Origin: an uncultured Bacteroidales bacterium
GTDB taxonomy: Bacteria; Bacteroidota; Bacteroidia; Bacteroidales; P3
Assembly (NCBI GenBank): GCA_905234665.1
Contig: CAJOIV010000019.1
Location: 1-34,899, forward strand
DNA: 34,899 bases
Direction of reading: 5' to 3'
Shown: piece after piece, positions 8,601 to 14,974 of the stretch
How positions within the stretch are numbered: the first letter of the stretch is position 1
How the letters are laid out: each line of letters starts with the position of its first letter
Notes under the pieces: model-generated
What the model was told of the DNA's origin: nothing
What the model saw: only the letters and a program-made list of their open reading frames with translations
Databases searched by the model: none
Program-made: the position numbers and the translations under genes

Positions 8601-8995
8601 GCAGCATCAGCGAGCGCCTGCTCCTCTATCGCGAGCTCAACGACCTCTCCACCCCCGAGGAACTGGACCGCTACCGCGAACGGCTCATCGACCGTTTCGG
8701 GCCTATCCCCATGCCCACGCAGGAACTCATCAACACCATCACCCTGCGCGGCATGGCCAAAGACTTTGCCATCGAGAAGCTGGTCCTCAAGCAGGACAAG
8801 ATGGTGTGCCACTTCGTGGCCAACCAGCAGAACCCCTTCTACCAGTCCGACCGCTTCATGCAGATGATCAAATATGCCGGCACCAACCCCAAGCGGGTGC
8901 ACCTGAAAGAGACCCCCGACAAGCTCACGATGGTGTGCGACGGGGTCGACTCCATCCACAAGGCCATCGAGGTGCTGAGCGCCATGAACGCATAA
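5651..8995 (+). CDS. mfd: Transcription-repair coupling factor Mfd
   Basis: Mfd is the ATP-driven translocase that pushes RNA polymerase stalled at DNA damage off the template and recruits UvrA. The 1114 residues match the family length. In order: UvrB-like N-terminal region including EPGQYAVRGGIVDVYS (about 185-200); the RNA-polymerase-binding domain beginning near residue 435 (KPGDYVTHIDYGVGRF); helicase lobe 1 with Walker A GDVGFGKT (587-594) and the DEEQ box (688-691); TATPIPRTL; helicase lobe 2 with QMRGRVGR (857-864); and a C-terminal TRCF domain. The start is the first ATG after the TATCTTTG promoter. A strong hairpin terminator follows the stop. No irregularity is seen. Confidence 0.97.
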   Translation: MLLTDIYKDSRLTRELVELLQKGSDRIHVDGMTGTLPAVAGACVALRRPDCGQLFIAASKEEAYYLLNDLENLLEEADADIEQKRVLLFPTTYRSQRSRKDDGGGLFETDNANVMQRSEVVKQLAAGRRLTVVSYPEALYEKVMSKRTLTRNTLRIAKGAKVDMDFIVETLQEYDFDRVDFVVEPGQYAVRGGIVDVYSYANEYPFRIEFFDDEVDSLRTFDPVSQLSVKQLDQISVLPNMERRAQDVVTVEERVSLLTYFGSNDSVWLQSLMFIAESVETLFAKAGRDESHYCSANDFLRQLLNCRIVEYGNSKYFQQSDEVGVHSEPQPPFNKRFELLLSTLGGYTEQGYQILITVANDSQERRLEKIFAEAGALQTRPVAVFLYTSLNHGFVDHDEKVVCFTDHEIFERYHKYTVRDMRDAHNALTLKDLFELKPGDYVTHIDYGVGRFSGLEKITTNGRTQEVIRLMYKNNDTLYISIHGLHKISRYVGKEGTQPTLNRLGSNTWQVLKQKTKKQVKDIAKDLIALYAKRKASQGFAFSADNYLQEQLEASFFYEDTPDQLKATQDVKRDMESQAPMDRLVCGDVGFGKTEVAIRAAFKACCDSKQVAVLVPNTILAFQHYNTFTERLKGMPVRVDYLNRFRTTKDKNRIYKEVEEGKIDILIGTHAITNKNLKFKDLGLLIIDEEQKFGVSVKEKLREMKVNVDCLTLTATPIPRTLQFSLMGARDLSVIHTPPPNRQPIQTELCTFDEEVIRDAIRFEMSRGGQTFFISNRVENLPEMAGMVSRLVPDARLGIAHGQMDGKQVEETMMQFLAGDLDVLVATAIIENGLDIPNANTMIINNAQQFGLSDLHQMRGRVGRSNKKAFCYMIVPSYSVLTDEAQKRLRAIEEFSNIGSGLNIAMRDLDIRGAGNILGAEQSGFISDIGYDMYHKILNEAIEELKETEFKDLFRQEVEESKEYVKECAIETDLEVLLPDDYVSSISERLLLYRELNDLSTPEELDRYRERLIDRFGPIPMPTQELINTITLRGMAKDFAIEKLVLKQDKMVCHFVANQQNPFYQSDRFMQMIKYAGTNPKRVHLKETPDKLTMVCDGVDSIHKAIEVLSAMNA

Positions 8996-8998
8996 AAA

Positions 8999-9025
8999 GA
9001 GCGGGAGGCCTCAGGCCTCCCGCTC
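8999..9025. terminator. Bidirectional hairpin terminator
   Basis: A perfect 12-base-pair stem, GAGCGGGAGGCC / GGCCTCCCGCTC with a TCA loop, lies between the ends of mfd (plus) and the PepSY-like gene (minus). It is flanked by AAAAA on the left and a T-rich stretch on the right, so it can stop transcription from both sides. Confidence 0.9.
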
Positions 9026-9038
9026 TCTTTATGCCATG

Positions 9039-10097
9039 TTACTGGATGTCGTTCTTGTCGATAGGTTGCTGCAGCAGCCCCTTGAATCCACCCGAGGCAT
9101 CGAACTCCATGCGGGTGTACTTTATCTGGTTGCCGAGGCCTTTCACCTTCTGGCTCACCACCACGTAGGTGTAGGGCTTGGGTTTCTTGTTGTCGACAGG
9201 GTCGCGGTATTTGGAGTCGTAGGTGTAGACAATCATGCGTTCAATCTTGTACTTCTCGCCCTTGAACTTCTCTTCGATGAACTTCACAATGGTGTTGGTG
9301 TACTTGCGCTTGTCGAGCACTTTTCCACTCATGATGTGAGTGCTGGTCTCCACATCGTAGACCTCCTCCGACTCGACGCCCTGGCGGTTGATGAAGTAGG
9401 CCACCACCTGGCCGGGCTCGCGGTTGACCCATTCGGGGCCTTCTATAATCTTGGTCTTGGGGACGAGTTTGTTGAAGTGGGCGATGATGGCGTCGTTGGT
9501 GTTGGGACCCATCTCCTCGGGGACGTCTTCCTTGCGGGCGGGACGTTTGCCACCCTTGTGGCTCTCCAGCACCTTCTTCTGCTCGGCGGTGAGTTCGTCC
9601 TCGTCGGGGTTGTTGAGGGTGTAGTACTCACGCTTCACGGCGTCGGGGTTGGGGGCGTTGCTCTTCTGCAGGTTGCCGCGCGGGTCGAAGATAAGCTCGT
9701 TGTCGTTATAGCCCACACCCGTCTTGACGATAACCATGCGGTAGTAGATGTTTCCGTCCATCTGCTCGACATATTCGATGTTCTTGATGCGGTAGCCCGG
9801 GTAGTTGTTGGTGAAATAGGTGTTCATGGAGGTGGGGCACTCCTCCACTTTGGTGGGGAAGGAACTGAACTGCCAGTCGCCCGTGTGGGTGAAATAGGCA
9901 CGGCCGTTCTGCCCGTCGTACACGAATTCGGCAATGTATTGTCCCGGTGAACGATACCAGGTTTTCACCTTGTAGGAGTCGTATTTCTTCTCAAGAGAGA
10001 TGAGCACGGATTTCGGGACTTGGGTCTCCTTGATCTTGTTCTGCGCCACGCCCAGAAGCGGCAGCGTGAGAAGCATTAAAAGAACTGTCTTTTTCAT
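9039..10097 (-). CDS. Secreted PepSY-like protein (two repeats)
   Basis: A 352-residue exported protein with a signal peptide (MKKTVLLMLLTLPLLGVAQ, cut near residue 19). The first half has the pattern of Bacteroidota PepSY-like (DUF2874, BLIP-like) domains: VPKSVLISLEKKY, KTWYRSPGQYIAEF, a GRAYFTHTGDW strand and YFTNNYPGYRI. The second half (from about residue 190) repeats the outline with NDAIIAHFNKLVPKTKI and a second VEEV/FxxxKFKG region, so it is probably a tandem two-domain protein. Role unknown; relatives are periplasmic or outer-membrane-associated. It follows purA by 88 bases on the same strand with no separate consensus promoter seen, so it may be read from the purA transcript. It ends at the terminator shared with mfd. 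Confidence 0.7.
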   Translation of the reverse strand: MKKTVLLMLLTLPLLGVAQNKIKETQVPKSVLISLEKKYDSYKVKTWYRSPGQYIAEFVYDGQNGRAYFTHTGDWQFSSFPTKVEECPTSMNTYFTNNYPGYRIKNIEYVEQMDGNIYYRMVIVKTGVGYNDNELIFDPRGNLQKSNAPNPDAVKREYYTLNNPDEDELTAEQKKVLESHKGGKRPARKEDVPEEMGPNTNDAIIAHFNKLVPKTKIIEGPEWVNREPGQVVAYFINRQGVESEEVYDVETSTHIMSGKVLDKRKYTNTIVKFIEEKFKGEKYKIERMIVYTYDSKYRDPVDNKKPKPYTYVVVSQKVKGLGNQIKYTRMEFDASGGFKGLLQQPIDKNDIQ

Positions 10098-10185
10098 TGT
10101 CTTGGACGATTGTTTTGCCCTATAAACGGCTTTTTGCGGTTAATATTGTGCCAGCGGGATTTTTTTTTAACATTTCCCCCGCGGG

Positions 10186-11484
10186 TCAGTCTTTCTTGTA
10201 GAGGACATCTTTGCGGTCGGGGCTGATGGAGACGGCCATGATGCGGACGCCCACCGTGCTTTCGAGTTCGTCGAGGTAGTCGCGCAGCCGTGCGGGCAGA
10301 GCCTTGTAGTCCGTGCAGCGCGAGATATCCTCATTCCAGCCCTTGAAGGACTTCAGGACAGGCTTGATTTCGACGGTGTTGAACTCGAAGGGTATCTCGG
10401 TGGTCTGGCGGCCCTCAATCTCGTAGGCGGTGCACATCTTCACTTCGGCGAAGTCGTTCATCACGTCGGGTTTGGTGACGAAGAGGTCGGTGACGCCGTT
10501 GAGCATGCAGGCATAGCGCAGGGCAGGGATGTCGAGCCATCCGCAGCGGCGGGCGCGTCCGGTAGTGGCGCCAAACTCGTGGCCCAACTGGCAGAGGCGG
10601 TTGCCCGTTTCGTCGAAGAGCTCGGTGGGGAAGGGGCCTGCCCCCACGCGGGTGCAGTAGGCCTTGCTGATGCCTATCACGCGGCCGATGCGCGAAGGAG
10701 CCACGCCGAGACCCGAGCAGACGCCGGCGGTGATGGTGCTGCTGGAGGTCACGAAGGGGTAGGAGCCAAAGTCGATGTCGAGCATCGAGCCTTGGGCGCC
10801 TTCGGCCAGTACGCGCTTGCCTTCGTCGAGGCAGCGGTTGATGAAGTACTCGCTGTTGATGAGCTTGAAGCGTCTTAGCGTCTCGATGGAGGCCAGCCAC
10901 AGCTTCTCGTACTCGGCGAGGCTCATGCCGTCGACGCGGAAGGCATCGAGGTCGAACTTCAGCGAGTGGGCTGTCTGCAGGTGCTGGCACTTCAGCAGCT
11001 CATAACGCTCGAGGAAGTCGCTCTGCATGATGTCGCCCACGCGGAGGCCGTTGCGTGCGATTTTGTCGGTGTAGGCGGGACCGATGCCTTTGAGGGTCGA
11101 GCCGATTTTGGCGTTGCCCTTGGCCTGTTCGTTGGCGGCGTCGAGCATGCGGTGCGACGGCAGGATGAGGTGCGCCTTCTGCGAGATGTAGAGGTTCTTG
11201 GTGGCGTCCACGCCTTTCTCCGTCAGTGCGTTCACTTCGCCCTCGAAGATGCGGGGCTCAATCAGTACGCCGTTGCCGATGATGTTCAGCTTGTGCTCGT
11301 GGAAGATGCCCGAGGGGATGATGTGCAACACGTGCTTGATACCGTTGAATTCCAGCGTGTGACCCGCGTTGGGACCGCCCTGGAAGCGGGCGATGACATC
11401 GTATTCGGGGGTGAGGACGTCGACGACCTTGCCTTTGCCCTCGTCGCCCCATTGTAAGCCTAAGAGTACGTCTACTTTGCTCAT
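10186..11484 (-). CDS. purA: Adenylosuccinate synthetase
   Basis: PurA joins IMP and aspartate, using GTP, to make adenylosuccinate, the first step from IMP to AMP. The 432-residue protein has the catalytic loop QWGDEGKGK (11-19, with Asp14), GGPNAGHT with the catalytic histidine at 42, GSTLKGIGPAYTDK, the QGSMLDIDFGSYPFVTSS block and GTP-binding TKPDVMND. The start at 11484 (MSKVDVLLGLQWGDEG) is chosen over an upstream in-frame ATG at 11571 because the family begins just before the QWGDEG loop and the promoter element at 11549-11556 would lie inside the longer version. purH, the enzyme supplying IMP, lies 14 kb away in this window. Confidence 0.97.
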   Translation of the reverse strand: MSKVDVLLGLQWGDEGKGKVVDVLTPEYDVIARFQGGPNAGHTLEFNGIKHVLHIIPSGIFHEHKLNIIGNGVLIEPRIFEGEVNALTEKGVDATKNLYISQKAHLILPSHRMLDAANEQAKGNAKIGSTLKGIGPAYTDKIARNGLRVGDIMQSDFLERYELLKCQHLQTAHSLKFDLDAFRVDGMSLAEYEKLWLASIETLRRFKLINSEYFINRCLDEGKRVLAEGAQGSMLDIDFGSYPFVTSSSTITAGVCSGLGVAPSRIGRVIGISKAYCTRVGAGPFPTELFDETGNRLCQLGHEFGATTGRARRCGWLDIPALRYACMLNGVTDLFVTKPDVMNDFAEVKMCTAYEIEGRQTTEIPFEFNTVEIKPVLKSFKGWNEDISRCTDYKALPARLRDYLDELESTVGVRIMAVSISPDRKDVLYKKD

Positions 11485-11548
11485 TATGGATGGTGTTATT
11501 GTGTCGTAGTCAGCAATATATATATGGTTGCACTCGGCAAACCAAATG

Positions 11549-11556
11549 CAAAGATA
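11549..11556 (-). promoter_or_regulatory. -7 element (TATCTTTG) for purA
   Basis: TATCTTTG on the minus strand, 65 bases before the purA start. No clear -33 TTTG at the usual spacing. It shows purA has its own promoter although menG ends just upstream on the same strand. Confidence 0.65.
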
Positions 11557-11607
11557 CGCTTTTTTTCTCACATACGCATGTTTGCGAGGAAAATAATTTG
11601 CGCGACC

Positions 11608-12273
11608 TCAACGGGTGGCGGTGTAGAGGCGGCAGACTCCGAAGGTGAATTTTCTCTGGACAGCTTGAGTGCCAATGCTTTTGAGGATGGCGAGGAATGC
11701 TGCGCCTTTGGGGAAACGCTCGATGCTCGCGGGGAGGTAGGTGTAGGCTTCGCGGTTGCCCGCCAGGCGGCTGCCGAGCCAGGGGATGACGCGGCGGGTG
11801 TAGAGGCGGTAGAATGGTGCTATCAGGGGGCTGTCGGGGGTGGCGAGTTCGAGGATGACCAACTTGCCGCCGGGCTTGAGGACGCGCAGCATCTCCCGCA
11901 GCCCCGCCTCCAGATGCACGAAGTTGCGCACGCCGAAGGCGCAGGTGACGGCATCGAATTCGCCGTCGGGGAATGGCAACGCTTCGGCGTTGGCCTTTTG
12001 GAATTGAGAATTGAGAATTGAGAATTGAGAATTGGCTGCCGCGGTCTTTTGTCTTGCGATGGCGAGCATTTCTTCCGAGAGGTCGATGCCGGTGACGGTG
12101 CAGCCCTGCCTCATCAACTCCAGCACCATATCGCCCGTGCCGCAGGCCACGTCGAGGACGCGGCCATGAAGCCCACGGACTGCGCGCCTCCGCCAATGGC
12201 GGTCGAGGCCGAAGGTCATGACACGGTTCAGGCGGTCGTAGGTGTGGGCTATAGAGTCAAAGTCGTAGGCCAT
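11608..12273 (-). CDS. menG: Demethylmenaquinone methyltransferase (MenG/UbiE family)
   Basis: The enzyme methylates demethylmenaquinone with S-adenosylmethionine, the last step of menaquinone synthesis. The 221-residue protein shows the family N-terminus (YDRLNRVMTFGLDRHWRR), the SAM-binding glycine motif DVACGTGDM (41-49), GIDLSEEML, NAEALPFPDGEFDAVTCAFG and RVLKPGGKLVILE. Residues 81-91 are encoded by an AT-rich tandem repeat in frame, replacing the usual loop and strand just before NAEALPF; total length stays close to the family norm. The start at 12273 gives the family N-terminus and overlaps the end of menA by 25 bases, so translation is probably coupled to menA. A longer frame starting at 12501 is the antisense of menA. 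Confidence 0.92.
   Translation of the reverse strand: MAYDFDSIAHTYDRLNRVMTFGLDRHWRRRAVRGLHGRVLDVACGTGDMVLELMRQGCTVTGIDLSEEMLAIARQKTAAANSQFSILNSQFQKANAEALPFPDGEFDAVTCAFGVRNFVHLEAGLREMLRVLKPGGKLVILELATPDSPLIAPFYRLYTRRVIPWLGSRLAGNREAYTYLPASIERFPKGAAFLAILKSIGTQAVQRKFTFGVCRLYTATR
12002..12034. repeat. 7-base tandem repeat (AATTGAG) inside menG
   Basis: Four consecutive copies of AATTGAG plus a partial fifth. Read on the gene strand it encodes NSQFSILNSQF. The same repeat type lies after pdxJ (23142-23175), at the pfkA stop (28741-28759) and before the FGE-like gene (about 33728-33739). Confidence 0.9.
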
Positions 12274-13169
12274 AACAACAGGAACGCTCCCACGGAATAG
12301 AGCAACGAAAGCAGGAAGGTGCTCATCACCAGCAGAGGCAACATGGGGTCGAGACGTTTGCCCTCCCGACGCCAGACGCCGACCATGTGCAATACGAACA
12401 GCGGCAAGGTGCATAGTATCAACCACGCAAACGTGGTGTTGCCGTAGTACGAACTCGCCGTCAGCAGCCACCCCAGCGTCACCAACACTGTCTGGTACCA
12501 ACGGGCTCGCCGGAGTCCGATGCGCAACGGCACGGTCTTTCGGATACCCTCGTCGCTCTGCATGTCACGGATATTGTTCACATTCAACACCGCTACACTC
12601 AACAGCCCGATGCCCGATGCCGGCAACAGGTAGTACCAGTGGATATCATGCACCAGCACAAAGAAACTCCCCAGCACACTCACCAACCCGAAGAAAAGAA
12701 AGACGAAGAGGTCGCCGAGGCCGATATAGCCGTAAGGCTTCTTGCCAAGGGTGTAGTGCGTGGCCGCCCATATCGCCGCCGCGCCCAACAGCAGCAGCCA
12801 CCATGGGCTATGTGAAACAATCACCATTGCCAACCCGCTGACGGCACAGAGGACAACCAGGGTATTGATGGCGCGCCAGAGCTGCCGCTCGGTGAGGCCG
12901 TTGGCCATGCCGTAGGCGGGGCCTTGGCGGCTGGCATTATCCACGCCGCTACGGTAGTCGCCCATCTCGTTGCTGAGGTTGGAGAGTATCTGCAGGAAGA
13001 CGGCGGTAAGCAGCACGAGGGCAAAAGCCCACCAGCTGCCGTCGCGCCCAAGCCCCCCCATAGCAAGCAAGCCTCCGCACACTACTCCTGCCAGCGACAG
13101 GGGCAATGTGCGGAGACGCATAGACTTTATTAAAGGTAAGAAGGAAGAACTATGAACTAAGAAGGACAT
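12249..13169 (-). CDS. menA: 1,4-dihydroxy-2-naphthoate polyprenyltransferase
   Basis: MenA attaches the polyprenyl tail to dihydroxynaphthoate in the membrane, making demethylmenaquinone, the substrate of the downstream MenG. The 306-residue protein has about eight to nine hydrophobic helices, the first Asp-rich motif NEMGDYRSGVD (67-77) and the second NVNNIRDMQSD (196-206), both typical of UbiA-family prenyltransferases. The start at 13169 is preferred over the ATG at 13121 because the family needs the short helix before RLRTLPLS (here LPLIKSM). With this start, residues 2-10 are encoded by one arm of an inverted AT-rich repeat whose loop holds the start codon. It follows aspS by 17 bases and overlaps menG. 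Confidence 0.92.
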   Translation of the reverse strand: MSFLVHSSSFLPLIKSMRLRTLPLSLAGVVCGGLLAMGGLGRDGSWWAFALVLLTAVFLQILSNLSNEMGDYRSGVDNASRQGPAYGMANGLTERQLWRAINTLVVLCAVSGLAMVIVSHSPWWLLLLGAAAIWAATHYTLGKKPYGYIGLGDLFVFLFFGLVSVLGSFFVLVHDIHWYYLLPASGIGLLSVAVLNVNNIRDMQSDEGIRKTVPLRIGLRRARWYQTVLVTLGWLLTASSYYGNTTFAWLILCTLPLFVLHMVGVWRREGKRLDPMLPLLVMSTFLLSLLYSVGAFLLLWPTTLTL

Positions 13170-13204
13170 TCTGCACTTCTTAACTCTTAGTTCTTAACTC
13201 TTAC
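13136..13204. repeat. Inverted AT-rich repeat around the menA start codon
   Basis: Two 29-base arms (13136-13164 and 13176-13204) are reverse complements at 23 of 29 positions, with an 11-base loop (13165-13175) that contains the menA ATG. The right arm (in plus coordinates) is made of CTTAACT/CTTAGTT units and encodes the last residues VRVKN and the stop codon of AspS; the left arm encodes the first residues of MenA. Confidence 0.75.
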
Positions 13205-14944
13205 TTCGATGCACAGTTCGTCGAGCTGCTCCTGGCTGATGGGGGCGGGGGACTGGCTCATGACATCGCGGCCGGCATTGTTCTTGGGGAAGGCAATGAA
13301 GTCGCGGATGCTGTCGGCGCCGCCGAAGAGGGAGCAGAGACGGTCGAAGCCAAAGGCGAGACCGGCGTGGGGCGGTGCGCCGTAGGTGAAGGCGTCCATC
13401 AGGAAGCCGAACTGCGCGGCGGCGCTCTCGTCGGTGAAGCCGAGGGTGTGGAACATCTTGTTCTGGAGGGTGCGGTCGTGGATACGGATGCTGCCGCCGC
13501 CCACCTCGACGCCGTTCATGACGATATCGTAGGCGTTGGCGCGGATGTCGCCCCAGCGCGACGGGTCGTCGAGCAGCGCCTCGTCCTCGGGCTTGGGAGC
13601 CGTGAAGGGGTGGTGCATGGCGTAGTAGCGCTGCGTCTCCTCGTCCCACTCCAGCAGGGGGAAGTCGATGACCCACAGGGGTGCGAAGACCTCGGGGTTG
13701 CGGAGGCCGAGCTGGTTGCCCATCTCGAGGCGCAGGGCGCAGAGTTGCACGCGGGTCTTCATGGCGGGGCCGCAGAGCAGGAGCATCAGGTCGCCCGGCT
13801 TGGCGCCGAACTTGGCCGCCACGGCCTTCAGGTCGTCGGGGGTGTAGAACTTGTCGACGGACGACTTGAATGTGCCGTCGGCGTTGTATTTGATGTACAC
13901 CATGCCACCGGCACCCACCTGCGGGCGCTTGACGAAGTCGGTGAGGGCGTCGAGCTGCTTGCGGGTGTACTCTGCGCAGCCCTCGGCGTTGATGCCCACG
14001 ACGAGCTCGGCATTGTCGAAGAGGCCGAAGCCGTGGCCTTTGACCACGTCGTTGACCTCGACAAACTGCATGCCGAAACGGATGTCGGGCTTGTCGGAGC
14101 CGTAGAGGCGCATGGCGTCGTGCCAGGTCATGCGGGGGAACTTGTCGAAGTCGAGACCCTTGACCTCCTTGAAGAGGTGCTTGGCGAGGCCCTCGAACAT
14201 GTCGAGGACGTCCTCCTGCTCGACGAACGACATCTCGCAGTCGATCTGCGTGAACTCGGGCTGGCGGTCGGCGCGGAGGTCCTCATCGCGGAAGCAGCGG
14301 ACAATCTGGAAGTAGCGGTCCATGCCGGCCACCATGAGGAGCTGCTTGTACTGTTGCGGGCTCTGCGGCAGGGCGTAGAACTCGCCGGGATTCATGCGCG
14401 AGGGCACCACGAAGTCGCGTGCACCCTCGGGGGTCGACTTGATGAGCATGGGGGTCTCAATCTCGAGAAAGTCGTGGCCCGAGAGGTAGTTGCGGACGAG
14501 CATGGCCATGCGGTGGCGCAATTCGAGGTTGCGGCGCACGGGGTTGCGGCGGATGTCGAGGTAGCGGTAGCGCATGCGGAGGTCGTCGCCGCCGTCGCTG
14601 TTGTCCTCGATGGTGAAGGGCGGGGTCTTGGCCTCGTTGAGGATGTTGAGCTCCTTGACGTCAATCTCGATTTCGCCGGTAGGAATCTTGCTATTCTTGC
14701 TGGCGCGTTCGATGACGGTGCCTTTGGCTTGCAGGACATATTCACGTCCCAGGCGGCGGGCCTTCTCGCAGAGGTCGGCGTTGGTCTCCATGTTGAAGGC
14801 CAGCTGGGTGATGCCATAGCGGTCGCGGAGGTCGATGAAAGTCATGCCTCCAAGGTCGCGCGAGCGCTGCAGCCAGCCGCAGAGGGTCACCTCCTGCCCG
14901 ACATGGTTGATATTAAGTTCTCCACAGGTGTGTGTGCGATACAT
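13187..14944 (-). CDS. aspS: Aspartyl-tRNA synthetase
   Basis: AspRS charges tRNA-Asp with aspartate. The 585 residues match the bacterial-type length (with the GAD insertion). An N-terminal OB-fold anticodon domain begins [11 protein letters not shown]; class II motif 2 appears as [18 protein letters not shown], and motif 3 as GLAFGFDRL near the C-terminus. The flexible [12 protein letters not shown] segment precedes motif 1. The gene sits 30 bases after the EF-hand membrane-protein gene and 17 bases before menA, in one long minus-strand unit. The last five residues (VRVKN) and the stop codon are supplied by an AT-rich repeat, so the natural C-terminus has probably been rewritten by that repeat. 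Confidence 0.97.
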   Translation of the reverse strand: MYRTHTCGELNINHVGQEVTLCGWLQRSRDLGGMTFIDLRDRYGITQLAFNMETNADLCEKARRLGREYVLQAKGTVIERASKNSKIPTGEIEIDVKELNILNEAKTPPFTIEDNSDGGDDLRMRYRYLDIRRNPVRRNLELRHRMAMLVRNYLSGHDFLEIETPMLIKSTPEGARDFVVPSRMNPGEFYALPQSPQQYKQLLMVAGMDRYFQIVRCFRDEDLRADRQPEFTQIDCEMSFVEQEDVLDMFEGLAKHLFKEVKGLDFDKFPRMTWHDAMRLYGSDKPDIRFGMQFVEVNDVVKGHGFGLFDNAELVVGINAEGCAEYTRKQLDALTDFVKRPQVGAGGMVYIKYNADGTFKSSVDKFYTPDDLKAVAAKFGAKPGDLMLLLCGPAMKTRVQLCALRLEMGNQLGLRNPEVFAPLWVIDFPLLEWDEETQRYYAMHHPFTAPKPEDEALLDDPSRWGDIRANAYDIVMNGVEVGGGSIRIHDRTLQNKMFHTLGFTDESAAAQFGFLMDAFTYGAPPHAGLAFGFDRLCSLFGGADSIRDFIAFPKNNAGRDVMSQSPAPISQEQLDELCIEVRVKN

Positions 14945-14974
14945 AATTACTCTTAGTAGATTAAGGTTGATGGA

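Noticed and set aside
5678..8959. A 1093-codon open frame antisense to mfd
   Set aside because: It arises from GC-rich codon use in mfd, which avoids stops in the opposite frame. The translation is Val/His/Gly/Leu-rich with no family motifs, and mfd on the other strand is certain.
10098..10185. Possible purA terminator or separate promoter for the PepSY-like gene
   Set aside because: Only a five-base GCGGG/CCCGC pairing with a long A/T loop and no TAnnTTTG element; not enough for either call.
13367..14956. 529-codon plus-strand frame over aspS, and similar ones over yidC (19913-21364), purH (24296-25798) and pfkA (28792-29868)
   Set aside because: Composition is typical of antisense frames in GC-rich genes and each overlaps a certain gene.
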